From Bacillus pseudomycoides (lineage in GTDB: Bacteria > Bacillota > Bacilli > Bacillales > Bacillaceae_G), in NCBI RefSeq assembly GCF_002582035.1, contig NZ_NUQE01000010.1, positions 1 to 64,000 on the forward strand: a stretch of 64,000 nt of DNA. Direction: 5' to 3'. How positions within the stretch are numbered: the stretch's first letter is position 1; every line of letters begins with the position of its first letter. Below, piece by piece: positions 25,864 to 35,870 of this stretch. The position numbers and the translations under genes are program-made. A model generated the notes under the pieces. It ran no database searches and was not told the DNA's origin. It worked only from the letters and a program-made list of their open reading frames with translations.

Positions 25864-25979
25864 TGTTCAGCTTCCCTCAGTACACTTAGAATACACGTTT
25901 TTGTGAGCTTAAGTTTTCATCTTCCTACATAAGACACAAAAAACCTATGTTTACATGAATGAAACGAGGAGGTAAGAGA

Positions 25980-28900
25980 ATGAAGAAGATTATTGAGGGA
26001 GCGATGCAACGAGGCATATTAATGATTGTTTGTGCTCTCATTATATTAGTCTGGGGAGGCATTTCCGCTTTCCAAATGCAACGCGACTACTTACCAGGAA
26101 TTAACAACACCACTCTTACAGTAAGTATGCGTGTTCCTGCAGAGCAAGCAGATCAAATCAAGAAAGAAATTACAGACCCGCTTGCGAGTGCTGCACAAAC
26201 TGTAGACGGATTAGCGAACGTAGAGACAACCACATATGACGGTGGTTTGTTTATGAGTTTGTATTTCCCTATGAATTTTGACATGAAGAAAGCAGAAGAC
26301 GAAGTAAACAAAGCGTTGGCAAATGCACAGTTACCGCCTACTGTTACAGCGAAACCAACTGTAACGAGAGTAACTACAAGTTCATTTCCTGTTTTAACGT
26401 ATAGCTTAACAAGCTCTAAATTTAATGAACAAGAACTGCGCTCTACCGTACAACAAGACATTGTAAAACAAATCAAATCCGTACCAGGCGTTGCAGATGT
26501 GAGCGTCTTTGGCGGAGCAAAAGATGGATTTGTATTAAACGTACGCACGAAGGATTTAGAAAAAAACGGACTAACACTGGATGATGTAAATAAATCATTA
26601 TCTACATCTCTTCCAAGTTTGCCAAAAGGAACAATGCAAAATAATCAATTATCCATTCCAGTAAGCTTTGATGGATTAACACTAGATGAACAACAACTTA
26701 AAAATGTACCTATTAAAAACGCACAAGGAAAAACTGTACCTTTATCAGCGGTTGCGGATATCTCTCGTTCCTTAAATGATGTGAAGACCGTGTCTAGAAC
26801 AAATGGTCAACCTAGCGTAGTGCTAAACGTCATTAAAACACCTTCTGCTAATATTACAGACGTAGCAGCACAAGTAAAAGATCGAGTACAAAATCTTGCA
26901 CCTGTTAAAAATGGTGACGTTTCAATGCAAACCTTATTGGATCGCGAACAGGAGTTAAACAGTTCCTTATTCGGATTAGTTCGAGAAGGATTACTCGGCT
27001 GTGTATTCTCTATGATCTGTGTATTTTTCTTTTTCCGTAATGTTCGATCTACTTTGCTCATTGCAATCTCATTGCCGATTTCCTTATTGGCAACAACTGC
27101 GATATTAAAATCTATGGGTATCACGTTAAATATTTTAACGGTTTCCGGTTTGATTGTAGCGATGGGACGAATTGTGGATGATTCGATTGTCATTTTGGAT
27201 AACATGTACCGTAAAAGAGAAGAATCAAAAGAGAAATCTTTACTCTCAATACTAGGATCTGCGGTAACTGAAATGTTACCTGCAATTCTCGCATCTACTT
27301 TAACAACTATTGCAGTATTTATACCAATCACCATGGTAGGAGGTATGATCAGTGCATCTTACAGTGGATTTGCTTGGTCAGTAGTCATTGCGCTTATTAC
27401 TTCATTCTTTGTTGCGATGTGCGTCATTCCAGCTTTAGCATTCATGGGTTGGAAAGGTGCTCCATCTAATAAAAAATCAGTAAGCATAGAGCCGATGATG
27501 AAGCCGGTTTTACAATCTGCTCTAAAACATAAAAAAGCAATGGTGTTTGGGTCTGTAATTATCTTTGTATTCGCAGCCATTTATGCTGCCTTCCTTCCTA
27601 TTAACTTTTTGCCAAGCGCTAAATCTGGTCAAATTGCCGTTAAGATAGAATTACCAAAAGGAAGTACATTACCAGAGGTAGATGCAGAAGTTCAAAAAGT
27701 GGAACAAACTTTAAAAGAAAATCCGAAGGTGAAATCGTATTCGTCTAGCTTTGGTTCCACTATGACTCCTCAAAGTGATGATGTGTTTGACCAAGGAGGA
27801 GGATTTATTCAAAGTCCAAATGTCGCGAATCTCTCTGTTACATTGAAAAATGACAAGGATGCAGATTCTGTTATTCAAAATTTACAATCTCAATTGCCGC
27901 ATCTTTCCGATAAAGTAGCCTATACCGTAACTAGTCAAAATATCTCCGGTGATGATTCACAAATGAAACTATTGCTGACTGGTGCAGACCAAGTTACACT
28001 CGATCAAACGGCTCAAAAGGTAAGAACGGAGTTAGCAAAAATACCTGGATTAAGCGTAGATGGACAAGTAGATTTAACGAATGGATTACCGAAATATAAA
28101 GTAACTTTAAATCGTTCAGCTATTGAACAACAAGGTGTAAATGTTGCTGATATCCTAAAAGTAGTAAACAGATATATGACACAGGCGAAGGATGCAACGA
28201 TTACCATTGATCATAATGCCCTTCCAGTAGACGTATATCTAGATAAAATTACTTCTGGACAGGATTCAAAAGTTCAGATTAATGCTTCGCCAAGTGATGT
28301 AATGGCTTCATTAGGAGCTGAAACGTTCCAAACGAAAGACGGAAATAGTGTAAGATTTGACCAGCTAGCAACGATTACACAAGATACATCTCCGTCTACA
28401 ATTAGTGAACGAGATGGCCAACCATTTTCTGCCGTTACAGCTCAAATTACTTCAAATGACATTAACAAAGTTTCAGGTCAAGTGGATCAAACACTGCAGA
28501 ACATGAAGCTTCCAAAAGGTGTAAGTTATTCTATTGGAGGTATATCAGAACAAGTCAAACAAATGATTTTTGATATGTCCATTGCTATATCGTTCTCCAT
28601 TTTGTTAGTGTTACTGATTATTTCATCAGTATTTAAAGGTTGGAGAGCTCCGTTAGCTGTACTCCTTAGCATTCCGCTTGCCTTAAGTGGTGTAGTAATT
28701 GCACTAATGCTATTCGGCGGGGAATGGAACTTAGCAGCCTTAATTGGCGTACTTATGTTGACGGGAATCGTGGTAACGAACGGAATTGTATTAATCGACA
28801 AAATCGAACGAAATCGAAAAGAAGGAATGCCTATTAAAGAAGCTGTATTGAATGGTAGTCTTTCAAGGATTAGACCAATCTTAATGACAGCAGCGGCAAC

Positions 28901-29102
28901 AATCCTTACTTTGTTACCACTTGCATTTTCTCATAGTACGGATACGGTTATTTCTCAAACATTAGGTATCGTGGTTATAGGAGGAATGGTTACATCAACA
29001 ATTAACAGCTTTATTATCATTCCAATTATTTATGAGTGGCTTCATAAGAAATCAACTCATAGTAAAGTAGAAGTAGCAAAAAATGCTAAACAATCATCCT
29101 AA
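25980..29102 (+). CDS. RND family efflux permease (SwrC/HAE1-like)
   Basis: A protein of about 1040 residues with the RND layout: one helix near the N-terminus, a large loop, then helices 2-7, and the same pattern repeated. Helix 4 contains GRIVDDSIVILDNMYRKREE, with the two adjacent Asp residues of the proton relay. Gram-positive members such as SwrC export lipopeptides or lipid-like compounds without an outer-membrane partner. The frame opens at 25959, but ATG at 25980 follows GAGGAGG with correct spacing. A terminator and a broken TetR gene follow. Confidence 0.94.
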   Translation: MKKIIEGAMQRGILMIVCALIILVWGGISAFQMQRDYLPGINNTTLTVSMRVPAEQADQIKKEITDPLASAAQTVDGLANVETTTYDGGLFMSLYFPMNFDMKKAEDEVNKALANAQLPPTVTAKPTVTRVTTSSFPVLTYSLTSSKFNEQELRSTVQQDIVKQIKSVPGVADVSVFGGAKDGFVLNVRTKDLEKNGLTLDDVNKSLSTSLPSLPKGTMQNNQLSIPVSFDGLTLDEQQLKNVPIKNAQGKTVPLSAVADISRSLNDVKTVSRTNGQPSVVLNVIKTPSANITDVAAQVKDRVQNLAPVKNGDVSMQTLLDREQELNSSLFGLVREGLLGCVFSMICVFFFFRNVRSTLLIAISLPISLLATTAILKSMGITLNILTVSGLIVAMGRIVDDSIVILDNMYRKREESKEKSLLSILGSAVTEMLPAILASTLTTIAVFIPITMVGGMISASYSGFAWSVVIALITSFFVAMCVIPALAFMGWKGAPSNKKSVSIEPMMKPVLQSALKHKKAMVFGSVIIFVFAAIYAAFLPINFLPSAKSGQIAVKIELPKGSTLPEVDAEVQKVEQTLKENPKVKSYSSSFGSTMTPQSDDVFDQGGGFIQSPNVANLSVTLKNDKDADSVIQNLQSQLPHLSDKVAYTVTSQNISGDDSQMKLLLTGADQVTLDQTAQKVRTELAKIPGLSVDGQVDLTNGLPKYKVTLNRSAIEQQGVNVADILKVVNRYMTQAKDATITIDHNALPVDVYLDKITSGQDSKVQINASPSDVMASLGAETFQTKDGNSVRFDQLATITQDTSPSTISERDGQPFSAVTAQITSNDINKVSGQVDQTLQNMKLPKGVSYSIGGISEQVKQMIFDMSIAISFSILLVLLIISSVFKGWRAPLAVLLSIPLALSGVVIALMLFGGEWNLAALIGVLMLTGIVVTNGIVLIDKIERNRKEGMPIKEAVLNGSLSRIRPILMTAAATILTLLPLAFSHSTDTVISQTLGIVVIGGMVTSTINSFIIIPIIYEWLHKKSTHSKVEVAKNAKQSS

Positions 29103-29233
29103 GCATTATTAGAAATAAGGCTAATAAAAATAAATATTGCACCTATAAATTATTGATATTAGCGAAAAGCATAACAATTTAATAGCATACCTTTGTGCTA
29201 AGGTTTAAAATTAATGCTGCTTTTTCAAAGTCC

Positions 29234-29277
29234 AAAGTCCTTTACAGAGTTTTTTACTCAGTAAAGGACTTTTTATT
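29234..29277 (+). terminator. Terminator after the RND permease
   Basis: CAAAGTCCTTTAC pairs with GTAAAGGACTTTTT across a 14-base loop, ending in a T-rich tract. Confidence 0.88.
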
Positions 29278-29288
29278 TATTAACTCTA

Positions 29289-29649
29289 ATGTCTCCCAAT
29301 GATATGCTTCAAACATATATTGAAGCATATCTGAAATTTGTAAATAAAAACCGAAAACATATATTTGTAGTTATAGAGTTTGTATTTAATATGAGAACGT
29401 ATGACGGAAAACTTTGGTTTGCAGCTGACCATGATGAAACGATTTTCCAACCGATTGAGAATATTCTATGTTTGGGCATGAAAGAAGGAGTTTTTTTTGG
29501 AGTTTTCGGCACAATCTGCAGAAGTAATGGCGTTAACAATCAGACAATCTATGGATGGTTTTAGCATTGAATTAATGAAGAATCCTAAGTTAAATGTTCA
29601 GGATTATACTTAAGAACCAGTAACAATCTTCGATAGATCTACTCGAAAG
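29289..29649 (+). pseudogene. TetR-family regulator, N-truncated and frameshifted
   Basis: The first frame (MSPNDMLQTYIEAYLKFVNK...) matches the ligand-binding half of a TetR protein. It shifts at a run of eight T near 29490. In the next frame FSAQSAEVMALTIRQSMDGF continues to NVQDYT, a TAA, then EPVTIFDRSTRK. Removing one T restores the reading across the junction, but a nonsense codon remains, and the DNA-binding domain is missing entirely. In relatives a TetR regulator often accompanies RND pumps, so its loss may leave the permease unrepressed. Confidence 0.7.
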
Positions 29650-29675
29650 TAATGCATCATGTAGGGGGGATAAAA

Positions 29676-29849
29676 ATGTTTTCATATGAGGTAATTTGTT
29701 ATAGTTGTAAAAAAAAGTTTAAAGTTTATGAAGGAACTAGGCAATATAAACAGTTCAAGGAAAATAAGAATAGTGTATTTTGTTGTGAAGATTGTAATCA
29801 TAATATACGTCTTGATGCCATTAAAAACTTTTTTAGATATAGCGGATGA
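29676..29849 (+). CDS. Small zinc-ribbon-like protein, 57 aa
   Basis: The sequence starts MFSYEVICYSCKKKFKVYEG and continues with CCEDCNHNIRLDAIKNFFRY. The two CxxC knuckles (CYSC and CCEDC) about 30 residues apart indicate a zinc ribbon. GGGGGG precedes the ATG by 6 bases and a terminator follows. It resembles short DUF2197-type Bacillus proteins, an assignment I make with low certainty. Function is unknown. Confidence 0.75.
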   Translation: MFSYEVICYSCKKKFKVYEGTRQYKQFKENKNSVFCCEDCNHNIRLDAIKNFFRYSG

Positions 29850-29877
29850 AGCGTTAATTGTGTGATATCTAGAAGTA

Positions 29878-29929
29878 AAAAGGTGATACATATTATAAAT
29901 GACTAATATGTATCACCCTTTATTTTTTA
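29878..29929 (+). terminator. Bidirectional terminator
   Basis: AAAAAGGTGATACATATTA pairs with TAATATGTATCACCCTTT around an 8-base loop, followed by a T-rich tract. It separates the small zinc-ribbon gene from the convergent topB. Confidence 0.88.
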
Positions 29930-29993
29930 TAACTTTTTACGAATTAGTTCTTGATAATATAGCATAAAGAACTTTTTTATCGGCTAACATTTC

Positions 29994-32138
29994 TTACTTC
30001 TCAAATACAAAATTAATCTTCCCATCTTTCCACTCTAACTTCGCATCAAACGTTTTATCGTTCTTCTTGAAACCTTTCATTAGTTCCGTTTGTTCACCTT
30101 TTAGTAGTTTCTTCATATTCTTTTGCGAAATCGTTTTGCCTAATATCTTTTTAGAAATTGTGAAATCACATTTCGTTGTATTATAGTTCGAGCATCCATA
30201 AAAAGTAGATTTATCAATCACATCTCCATCGCACTTTTTACATTGTCCGACTTTTTTACCAACTGTAAATTTAGAATTAGATCGTTCAATAGATTCTACA
30301 TGTAACCCTGTGAAATCCCATTTCTCAGACATTTCAATTGCGTCTTCAATAATTTTCGCTGACAGCTTTTTTGTTTGTTCCATAAATGTTGCTGGTGAAG
30401 CTGTACCTTCTCCTATTTCTGCAAGGCGCTGCTCCCATTTTGCTGTCATCTCTGGCGAAGCCAAAATTTTATCACCAATTGCAGTAATTAATACTTTTCC
30501 TTTATCCGTCGCATACACCTGGTTTTTCTTCACATCAATATATTTACGGTCTTTCAACATCGTAATAATGCCCGCACGTGTTGCTTCAGTACCTAAACCT
30601 TCTGTCTTTTTTAATACTTTTTCTAGTTCTTCGTTCTCTAAATACTTCCCGGCTGTTTTCATTAACGTAATCAGCTGACCCTCTGTATAACGTTTTGGCG
30701 GCTGTGTTTTCCCTTCTTTTACTTTCACCTTTGTTACCTTTCCTTGCTCTCCTTCTGCAACAACCGGTAAAATTGTTTCATCATCTTTATCATCTTGGAA
30801 AATCACTTTGCGCCAGCCTTCTTGAATTTGCTGCTTTCCTTTTGAAATAAATTCCGCACGTCCATCAACGAGTGTTGTAATTGTTGTATAATCAAAAATG
30901 GCCGCTTCGTAATGCGCCGCAATTAAACGTCTTACAATCATATCGTAAATTTTCTTTTCATCGCCAGATAGTTTACTTGGATTTGTAACTTGCTCTGTTG
31001 GAATGATGGCATAGTGATCTGTAACCTTTTTCTCATTTACATAGCGCTTATTATTCATAATGGAAGAAATCGGCGCTGGTAATAAATCTTTATAATCATC
31101 AAATTGACTTAGCTTTTGTAAAATATCCGGGAACGTCGCCGCTTCTCCTTCTGTTACATAGTTAGAATCTGAACGCGGATAAGACACAATTCCTTTTTGA
31201 TATAATGCTTGTGTTATATCAAGTGTCTTTTTCGGTGAAAATTTAAATGCTTTATTCGCCGTTGCTTGTAACGATGATAAGTTAAATAAAAATGGTGGCT
31301 GAAACTCTTTCCGCTCTGTTTTCATCTCTTTTACTTCAGCCGGTTTATTTTGACAAAATGCAGCGATCTTATTTGCCATATTCGGATCTTTTAAGCGAGA
31401 TTCATTGTCCTGCTCCCACTTACCTTCATATTTCTTTCCTTCTATATTAAAAATTGCGAATACTTCCCAAAATGGCTCTGATTTAAAGTTTTCAATCTCT
31501 TTCTCACGTTTCACAATTAATGCAAGTGTTGGTGTTTGTACACGTCCCGCCGAAAAAACATCATTCATTCCTTTTTTCTTTAGTAAAATGCTAAAAACAC
31601 GGGAAGCATTCATCCCAACGACCCAGTCCGCACATGATCGTGTATATGCTTCGTAGTACGTATTGATTGTATCTGTTTCATCAAGTAAGTTTTTAAATCC
31701 TTGATAGATTGCTTGCTTCGTTAAAGAAGAAATCCATAGACGCTTCATTGGCTTTTGTACATTACAAAGATTAATGATATTCCGTACAATTAATTCCCCT
31801 TCGCGCCCAGCATCTCCTGCATGAATAATTTCCGTTACTTGCGGGTTATGTAACAACTGTTTCACAACATTAAATTGCTTATACTTTGATTTCGTTACTT
31901 CAAATTGAAAACGTTCTGGAATCATTGGCAACGTATCTAGTGACCATTTTTTCCACTCAGCGTGATAATGCTCCGGATTACACAATTGCGTCAAATGACC
32001 AATGGCCCATGTACAATAAGCTCCGTTTGGAAACAATTCATTTGCTTCCACTTCCAAATAACCGTCTTTTCGTCGATATTTAAATTGAGAAACAAGTGCT
32101 AAACCTTGATCTGGTTTCTCGGCAATAATTAATTTCAT
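29994..32138 (-). CDS. topB: DNA topoisomerase III
   Basis: A 714-residue type IA topoisomerase. The Toprim domain opens MKLIIAEKPDQGLALVSQF and has IIHAGDAGREGELIVRNI (usual DxD/acidic triad region). The active-site Tyr lies in GIVSYPRSDSNYVTEG (about residue 320). GLGTEATRAGIITMLKDRKY is the conserved segment of the central domain. The C-terminal 100 residues carry a CxxC...C zinc-ribbon (GQCKKCDGDV...YGC). It resolves single-stranded DNA links during replication and recombination. Length is normal for Bacillus TopB. A remnant of another copy lies at 62616. Confidence 0.96.
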   Translation of the reverse strand: MKLIIAEKPDQGLALVSQFKYRRKDGYLEVEANELFPNGAYCTWAIGHLTQLCNPEHYHAEWKKWSLDTLPMIPERFQFEVTKSKYKQFNVVKQLLHNPQVTEIIHAGDAGREGELIVRNIINLCNVQKPMKRLWISSLTKQAIYQGFKNLLDETDTINTYYEAYTRSCADWVVGMNASRVFSILLKKKGMNDVFSAGRVQTPTLALIVKREKEIENFKSEPFWEVFAIFNIEGKKYEGKWEQDNESRLKDPNMANKIAAFCQNKPAEVKEMKTERKEFQPPFLFNLSSLQATANKAFKFSPKKTLDITQALYQKGIVSYPRSDSNYVTEGEAATFPDILQKLSQFDDYKDLLPAPISSIMNNKRYVNEKKVTDHYAIIPTEQVTNPSKLSGDEKKIYDMIVRRLIAAHYEAAIFDYTTITTLVDGRAEFISKGKQQIQEGWRKVIFQDDKDDETILPVVAEGEQGKVTKVKVKEGKTQPPKRYTEGQLITLMKTAGKYLENEELEKVLKKTEGLGTEATRAGIITMLKDRKYIDVKKNQVYATDKGKVLITAIGDKILASPEMTAKWEQRLAEIGEGTASPATFMEQTKKLSAKIIEDAIEMSEKWDFTGLHVESIERSNSKFTVGKKVGQCKKCDGDVIDKSTFYGCSNYNTTKCDFTISKKILGKTISQKNMKKLLKGEQTELMKGFKKNDKTFDAKLEWKDGKINFVFEK

Positions 32139-32520
32139 TTTATAACTCCCTATCTAAATTGCTGTATCACTTCAATTATATCTATTTACTTTTCAGATGA
32201 GTATAACCCACGATAGTTCAAATTCCATTTTATATGTTATAGACTTCTAATATTATACGCCTAATCGAAATACCTTCACAATAGTGATTGGGTATTCAAT
32301 TTTTATAAAAAAGTTAAATCATTTTTTATTATTTGTTAAAAAATATCTGTCATTTTCAACTGCTTCACTTTAAAAACACTCTTGCTTTTCTTGGCATTTT
32401 TCACCTCGACAACATCTATAGATGACATTGCATTCATTTCTGTTAACTTTATCAATTGGTAATATTTTTAATCGAATTCATGTTATCACAAAGATAAAAA
32501 GCATGTTGTATTTTTTAGAA
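32139..32520. other. AT-rich gap upstream of topB and padR
   Basis: No supported gene. It separates the divergent topB and padR-permease units and presumably contains the topB promoter, which I could not pin down. Confidence 0.5.
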
Positions 32521-32587
32521 TTGACATGACGTTATATTAAATTTATACTGTCAGTAACATATTACTGTTAATGACAGTAATATGTTA
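32521..32587 (+). promoter_or_regulatory. Sigma-A promoter and palindromic operator of the padR-permease operon
   Basis: TTGACA (32521-32526) and TATACT (32544-32549) are separated by 17 bases, a near-consensus promoter. Immediately downstream TAACATATTACTGT (32555-32568) and ACAGTAATATGTTA (32574-32587) form a perfect 14-bp-arm inverted repeat covering the likely transcription start. A PadR dimer binding here would block its own operon. Confidence 0.75.
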
Positions 32588-32660
32588 TTAACAGTGTTAA
32601 TTTTAATGTTATGTTAACGAAAAAAATTTTTTACATTTAAATTAGGAGGTTATATATTTT

Positions 32661-33002
32661 ATGAAACATACAGGGAGACATACAGGTGCATTTCTTTTGC
32701 TGTTTTTAACAGAGGGAGATAGCTATGGAGGGAAACTTCTGCAGAAATGTGAAGAGGAGCTTCCCATCAATCCAATTGATAGTGCCATCATATATCGCAC
32801 ACTAAAAAAATTAGAAAAAGAAGGTGCTGTTGAGTCTTATTTGGATACATCTGATCAAGATAAGCCGATAAAGATGTACAAAATTACTACAGCTGGAAAA
32901 AGACAATTAGAAGATTTTCAAATAGATATTGAAGAAAAAATTAAGAATTTATCATTTTTCTTAAACAAATATAACGAATGGAAGGAGTCTAATCATGATT
33001 AA
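32661..33002 (+). CDS. PadR family transcriptional regulator
   Basis: A 113-residue regulator with the PadR winged helix: TGAFLLLFLTEGDSYGGKLL, then IDSAIIYRTLKKLEKEGAVE and the wing KMYKITTAGKRQLEDF. The C-terminal helix (about 85-113) would dimerise. AGGAGG lies 11 bases before the ATG. The stop overlaps the next gene by eight bases. The perfect palindrome at 32555 is its probable autoregulatory site, so the regulator and the two permease halves form one unit. Confidence 0.9.
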   Translation: MKHTGRHTGAFLLLFLTEGDSYGGKLLQKCEEELPINPIDSAIIYRTLKKLEKEGAVESYLDTSDQDKPIKMYKITTAGKRQLEDFQIDIEEKIKNLSFFLNKYNEWKESNHD

Positions 33003-33477
33003 TGGTGCTATCCTTTACGCTATAGCCATTATTCTTACCAGTATTTCTTTTATAAAGGATCGGAATAAAACAAAAGATGCTCTATTAAAGTCATGGAAAA
33101 TGTTTCGTAATCTTATACCTTCCATGCTATCAATTATGCTTTTCGTCGGACTATCACTATCTATATTAACGCCTTCCTTCATTTCTTCCATCATTGGGGA
33201 AAAATCTGGATTCATCGGCATTGTTTATTCAGCAATAATTGGCTCTGTTGCACTCATTCCAAGCTTTGTTGTGTTTCCTCTTGGAAATACATTAGTCCAA
33301 AATGGTGCGGGCCTCCCTCAAGTTGCGGCATTAATGTCTACATTAATGTCAGTAGGAATCACAACTTTACCGATGGAACAAAAGATATTTGGGAGAAGTT
33401 TTGCTTATTCTCGTAATGCATCTGCATTGTTAATGTCTCTCATATTCTCGTATATTATTTGGGTGGTGATGGTATGA
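32995..33477 (+). CDS. Permease half-protein A (ArsP/YraQ-like)
   Basis: A 160-residue protein with about five helices. MFRNLIPSMLSIMLFVGLSL and GSVALIPSFVVFPLGNTLVQ plus GVGAAAL-type loops resemble one half of the PF03773-type permeases (YraQ/ArsP family), which export organic arsenicals or unknown solutes. It starts at ATG inside the end of padR with AAGGAG 7 bases before, and its last bases overlap the second half gene. Together with 33474-34001 it would form the usual two-part permease. Confidence 0.7.
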   Translation: MINGAILYAIAIILTSISFIKDRNKTKDALLKSWKMFRNLIPSMLSIMLFVGLSLSILTPSFISSIIGEKSGFIGIVYSAIIGSVALIPSFVVFPLGNTLVQNGAGLPQVAALMSTLMSVGITTLPMEQKIFGRSFAYSRNASALLMSLIFSYIIWVVMV

Positions 33478-34001
33478 AAGAATTAAGAAGATATCGTTTC
33501 TTTTTCATTTTACTATTGGGACTCATTATATTGACTTTTATAAACCAATCGTTGGGATGGAACGCATTTCAATTAACAGGAAAAAGTATTTTAGATATGC
33601 TGTTTCTACTTCCTCCTGTCTTAATATTCGTAGGATTGCTTGACCAGTGGGTGAAGAAAGAAACATTAATTAAATATATGGGAAAAAAATCTGGCATCTA
33701 TGGCATCTTGTTCTCCCTATTATTAGGAGGAATTGCAGCTGGTCCCCTCTATGTTGCTTTTCCAATCGCGGCACTTTTATTAAAAAAAGGAGCGAGCATA
33801 CGATACATTGTATTTTTTCTAGGAGTTTGGACAACTGCAAAATTACCGGTTATGGTGTATGAATTTGCTTCATTTGGAGCTAAATTTACACTCATTCACA
33901 TTTGTTTCGGTCTATTATTTTTCTATGTAATGGGTATTATTTATGAGAAGTTTTATGACCAACGACAATTGTTAAAGTATGATATAACGAAAGAAGTTTA
34001 G
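33474..34001 (+). CDS. Permease half-protein B (ArsP/YraQ-like)
   Basis: About 175 residues with five helices, including GKSILDMLFLLPPVLIFVGL, SGIYGILFSLLLGGIAAGPL and YVAFPIAALLLKKGASIRYI. Both halves share the G-I-x-G/SLLLGG-x-A-x-x-P-x-x-x-FP pattern, as expected for inverted repeats of one fold. The ATG overlaps the previous stop as ATGA. The longer frame from TTG at 33459 is less likely. Substrate unknown. Confidence 0.7.
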   Translation: MKELRRYRFFFILLLGLIILTFINQSLGWNAFQLTGKSILDMLFLLPPVLIFVGLLDQWVKKETLIKYMGKKSGIYGILFSLLLGGIAAGPLYVAFPIAALLLKKGASIRYIVFFLGVWTTAKLPVMVYEFASFGAKFTLIHICFGLLFFYVMGIIYEKFYDQRQLLKYDITKEV

Positions 34002-34394
34002 ATTTAGATCAATAAGCCTTGAAGCCCCTCAATCCCAAATTCTTTTGTAGCTGTAGATTTTAAATAGCATTACACATTTTATAAAGGGAAAAGAAAAGTT
34101 AACATCTGAAATCCCTTGACGGAAACCTGTAACTAACTACTTGAATGTAAGGATTTTAGTCTGATTCAAACTTTTTTATAATCGCTATAGCCGAGTAAAC
34201 AAGCTAGACATTGGGTATTTCAAAATATTAACTTGCTTGACATGAGATGTGATTCCTACTAAAAAGGAAGAAATGACAAACTAAAATAATGCTACCTCAA
34301 ATAAAGAAGTAGCATTATTTTATACGAATCTTAAGTCATAATAAAACGTCAACATGATTGTAGAAAAACGAAAAGAACTATCCCTTCTTCTATA
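34002..34394. other. Intergenic stretch after the permease operon
   Basis: No supported gene. The only clear element is the hairpin terminator at 34283-34322, placed between convergent genes. Confidence 0.55.
34283..34322. terminator. Bidirectional terminator before selO
   Basis: AAAATAATGCTAC pairs with GTAGCATTATTTT around a 13-base loop. It has A/T runs on both sides and lies between convergent units. Confidence 0.8.
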
Positions 34395-35870
34395 TCATGT
34401 ACCGCAAAAAGTTCGATAAGGACATGATGACGGTGCAGGCAGTTCCGCATACTCATCCTGCTCAGGGGAGTACGCGGAAGGGTTTGAAAGAACATTAAGA
34501 AGACGCTCCATCACGCTGTAATCCCCATGTTCTACAGCAGCTTCCAAAGCTTCTTCTACCCTGTGATTCCGAGGGATTATCGCAGGATTGCTTTTCCGCA
34601 TCAATAGATGTGAAGAATCTTTTGACTCTTCCTGTCTACCTAGTCTTTCCTGCCACCGCTCATGCCACTGATTAAATTCTGGAGTTTCAAACAAGGCCAT
34701 ATCCTCCAAACTATCAAGAGTTAACGCACGGAATGTATTCGTATAGTCCGCACGATTCTTCTCCATGATAGTAAGGAGGTCTTCAATAAGGGATTTATCC
34801 TGCATTTCTTCGTTAAATATCCCTAATTTAGCTCTCATTCCCGCAAGCCAGTTAGTATGATATAACTCGTTATAATTCAAAATTGCATCCTGAGCCATTT
34901 CCATAGATTTTGCATAATCACTATGCAATAGCGGTAATAAAGTTTCAGCAAACCTTGCAAGATTCCATCCACCAATATACGGTTGATTGCCATAAGCATA
35001 GCGACCTTGAATATCAATGGAACTGAACACCGTTGCTGGATCATATGTATTCATGAAGGCACAAGGCCCATAATCAATGGTTTCACCGCTAATGGTCATA
35101 TTGTCAGTGTTCATCACCCCGTGAATAAAACCAACAAGTTGCCATTTTGCAATCAACTGAGCTTGACGCTTAATCACTTCCTCAAGTAGGAAAAGATAGC
35201 GATTTTCAGCAGTGTCACCATCTGGATAATGTCGCTGTAATGTATAATCAGCTAGGGCTCGGAGATCTTCAACTGTCCCCCATTTAGAAACGTATTGAAA
35301 GGTGCCAACGCGCAAATGACTTGCTGCCACACGGGTAAGAATTGCACCAGGCTGCTCGGTTTCACGAAAAATTGATTCGCCGGTTGTTACTACTGCTAAA
35401 CTGCGGGTAGTGGGAATGCCTAACGCATACATTGCTTCGCTGATGATATATTCACGTAACATTGGTCCAAGCGCCGCTTTCCCATCCCCCCTGCGGGAAT
35501 ATGGTGTTCTACCAGAACCTTTCAGGTGAATATCAACCCTCTCACCTAAAGGAGTGATTTGCTCGCTAAGCAGCAGAGCTCGGCCGTCTCCGAGCCGGTT
35601 AAAATGCCCGAATTGATGCCCCGCGTAAGCTTGAGCAAGAGGAAAAGCGCCTTCGGGAATCCGGTTTCCTGCAAATACGGCTACGCCATCGTCACTTTTT
35701 AGTTCCTGGATGTTCAATCCCAAAGATGTTGCCAACGAATCATTGAGAATAATCAGTTTCGGTGAACGTACAGGGGTTGGATTGAGACTGGTAAAAAGTG
35801 ATTCCGGTAGACGAGCATAACTGTTATCTAAGTTCCATCCTGTTTCAATTATTTCTTTCTTCTTTGTCAT
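34395..35870 (-). CDS. selO: Protein adenylyltransferase SelO (YdiU family)
   Basis: A 491-residue pseudokinase-fold enzyme that transfers AMP from ATP to Ser, Thr or Tyr of target proteins. Visible motifs are [40 protein letters not shown], the region [20 protein letters not shown], and the metal-binding [19 protein letters not shown]. The C-terminus ends FCGT: the Cys is third from last, where many SelO proteins carry selenocysteine. Length is normal. Start ATG is unambiguous. Gene is monocistronic. Confidence 0.94.
   Translation of the reverse strand: MTKKKEIIETGWNLDNSYARLPESLFTSLNPTPVRSPKLIILNDSLATSLGLNIQELKSDDGVAVFAGNRIPEGAFPLAQAYAGHQFGHFNRLGDGRALLLSEQITPLGERVDIHLKGSGRTPYSRRGDGKAALGPMLREYIISEAMYALGIPTTRSLAVVTTGESIFRETEQPGAILTRVAASHLRVGTFQYVSKWGTVEDLRALADYTLQRHYPDGDTAENRYLFLLEEVIKRQAQLIAKWQLVGFIHGVMNTDNMTISGETIDYGPCAFMNTYDPATVFSSIDIQGRYAYGNQPYIGGWNLARFAETLLPLLHSDYAKSMEMAQDAILNYNELYHTNWLAGMRAKLGIFNEEMQDKSLIEDLLTIMEKNRADYTNTFRALTLDSLEDMALFETPEFNQWHERWQERLGRQEESKDSSHLLMRKSNPAIIPRNHRVEEALEAAVEHGDYSVMERLLNVLSNPSAYSPEQDEYAELPAPSSCPYRTFCGT

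Noticed and set aside
32139-32660. Riboswitch or leader RNA before padR
   Set aside because: The likely transcription start is about 100 bases from the gene and the only structured element is the operator palindrome.
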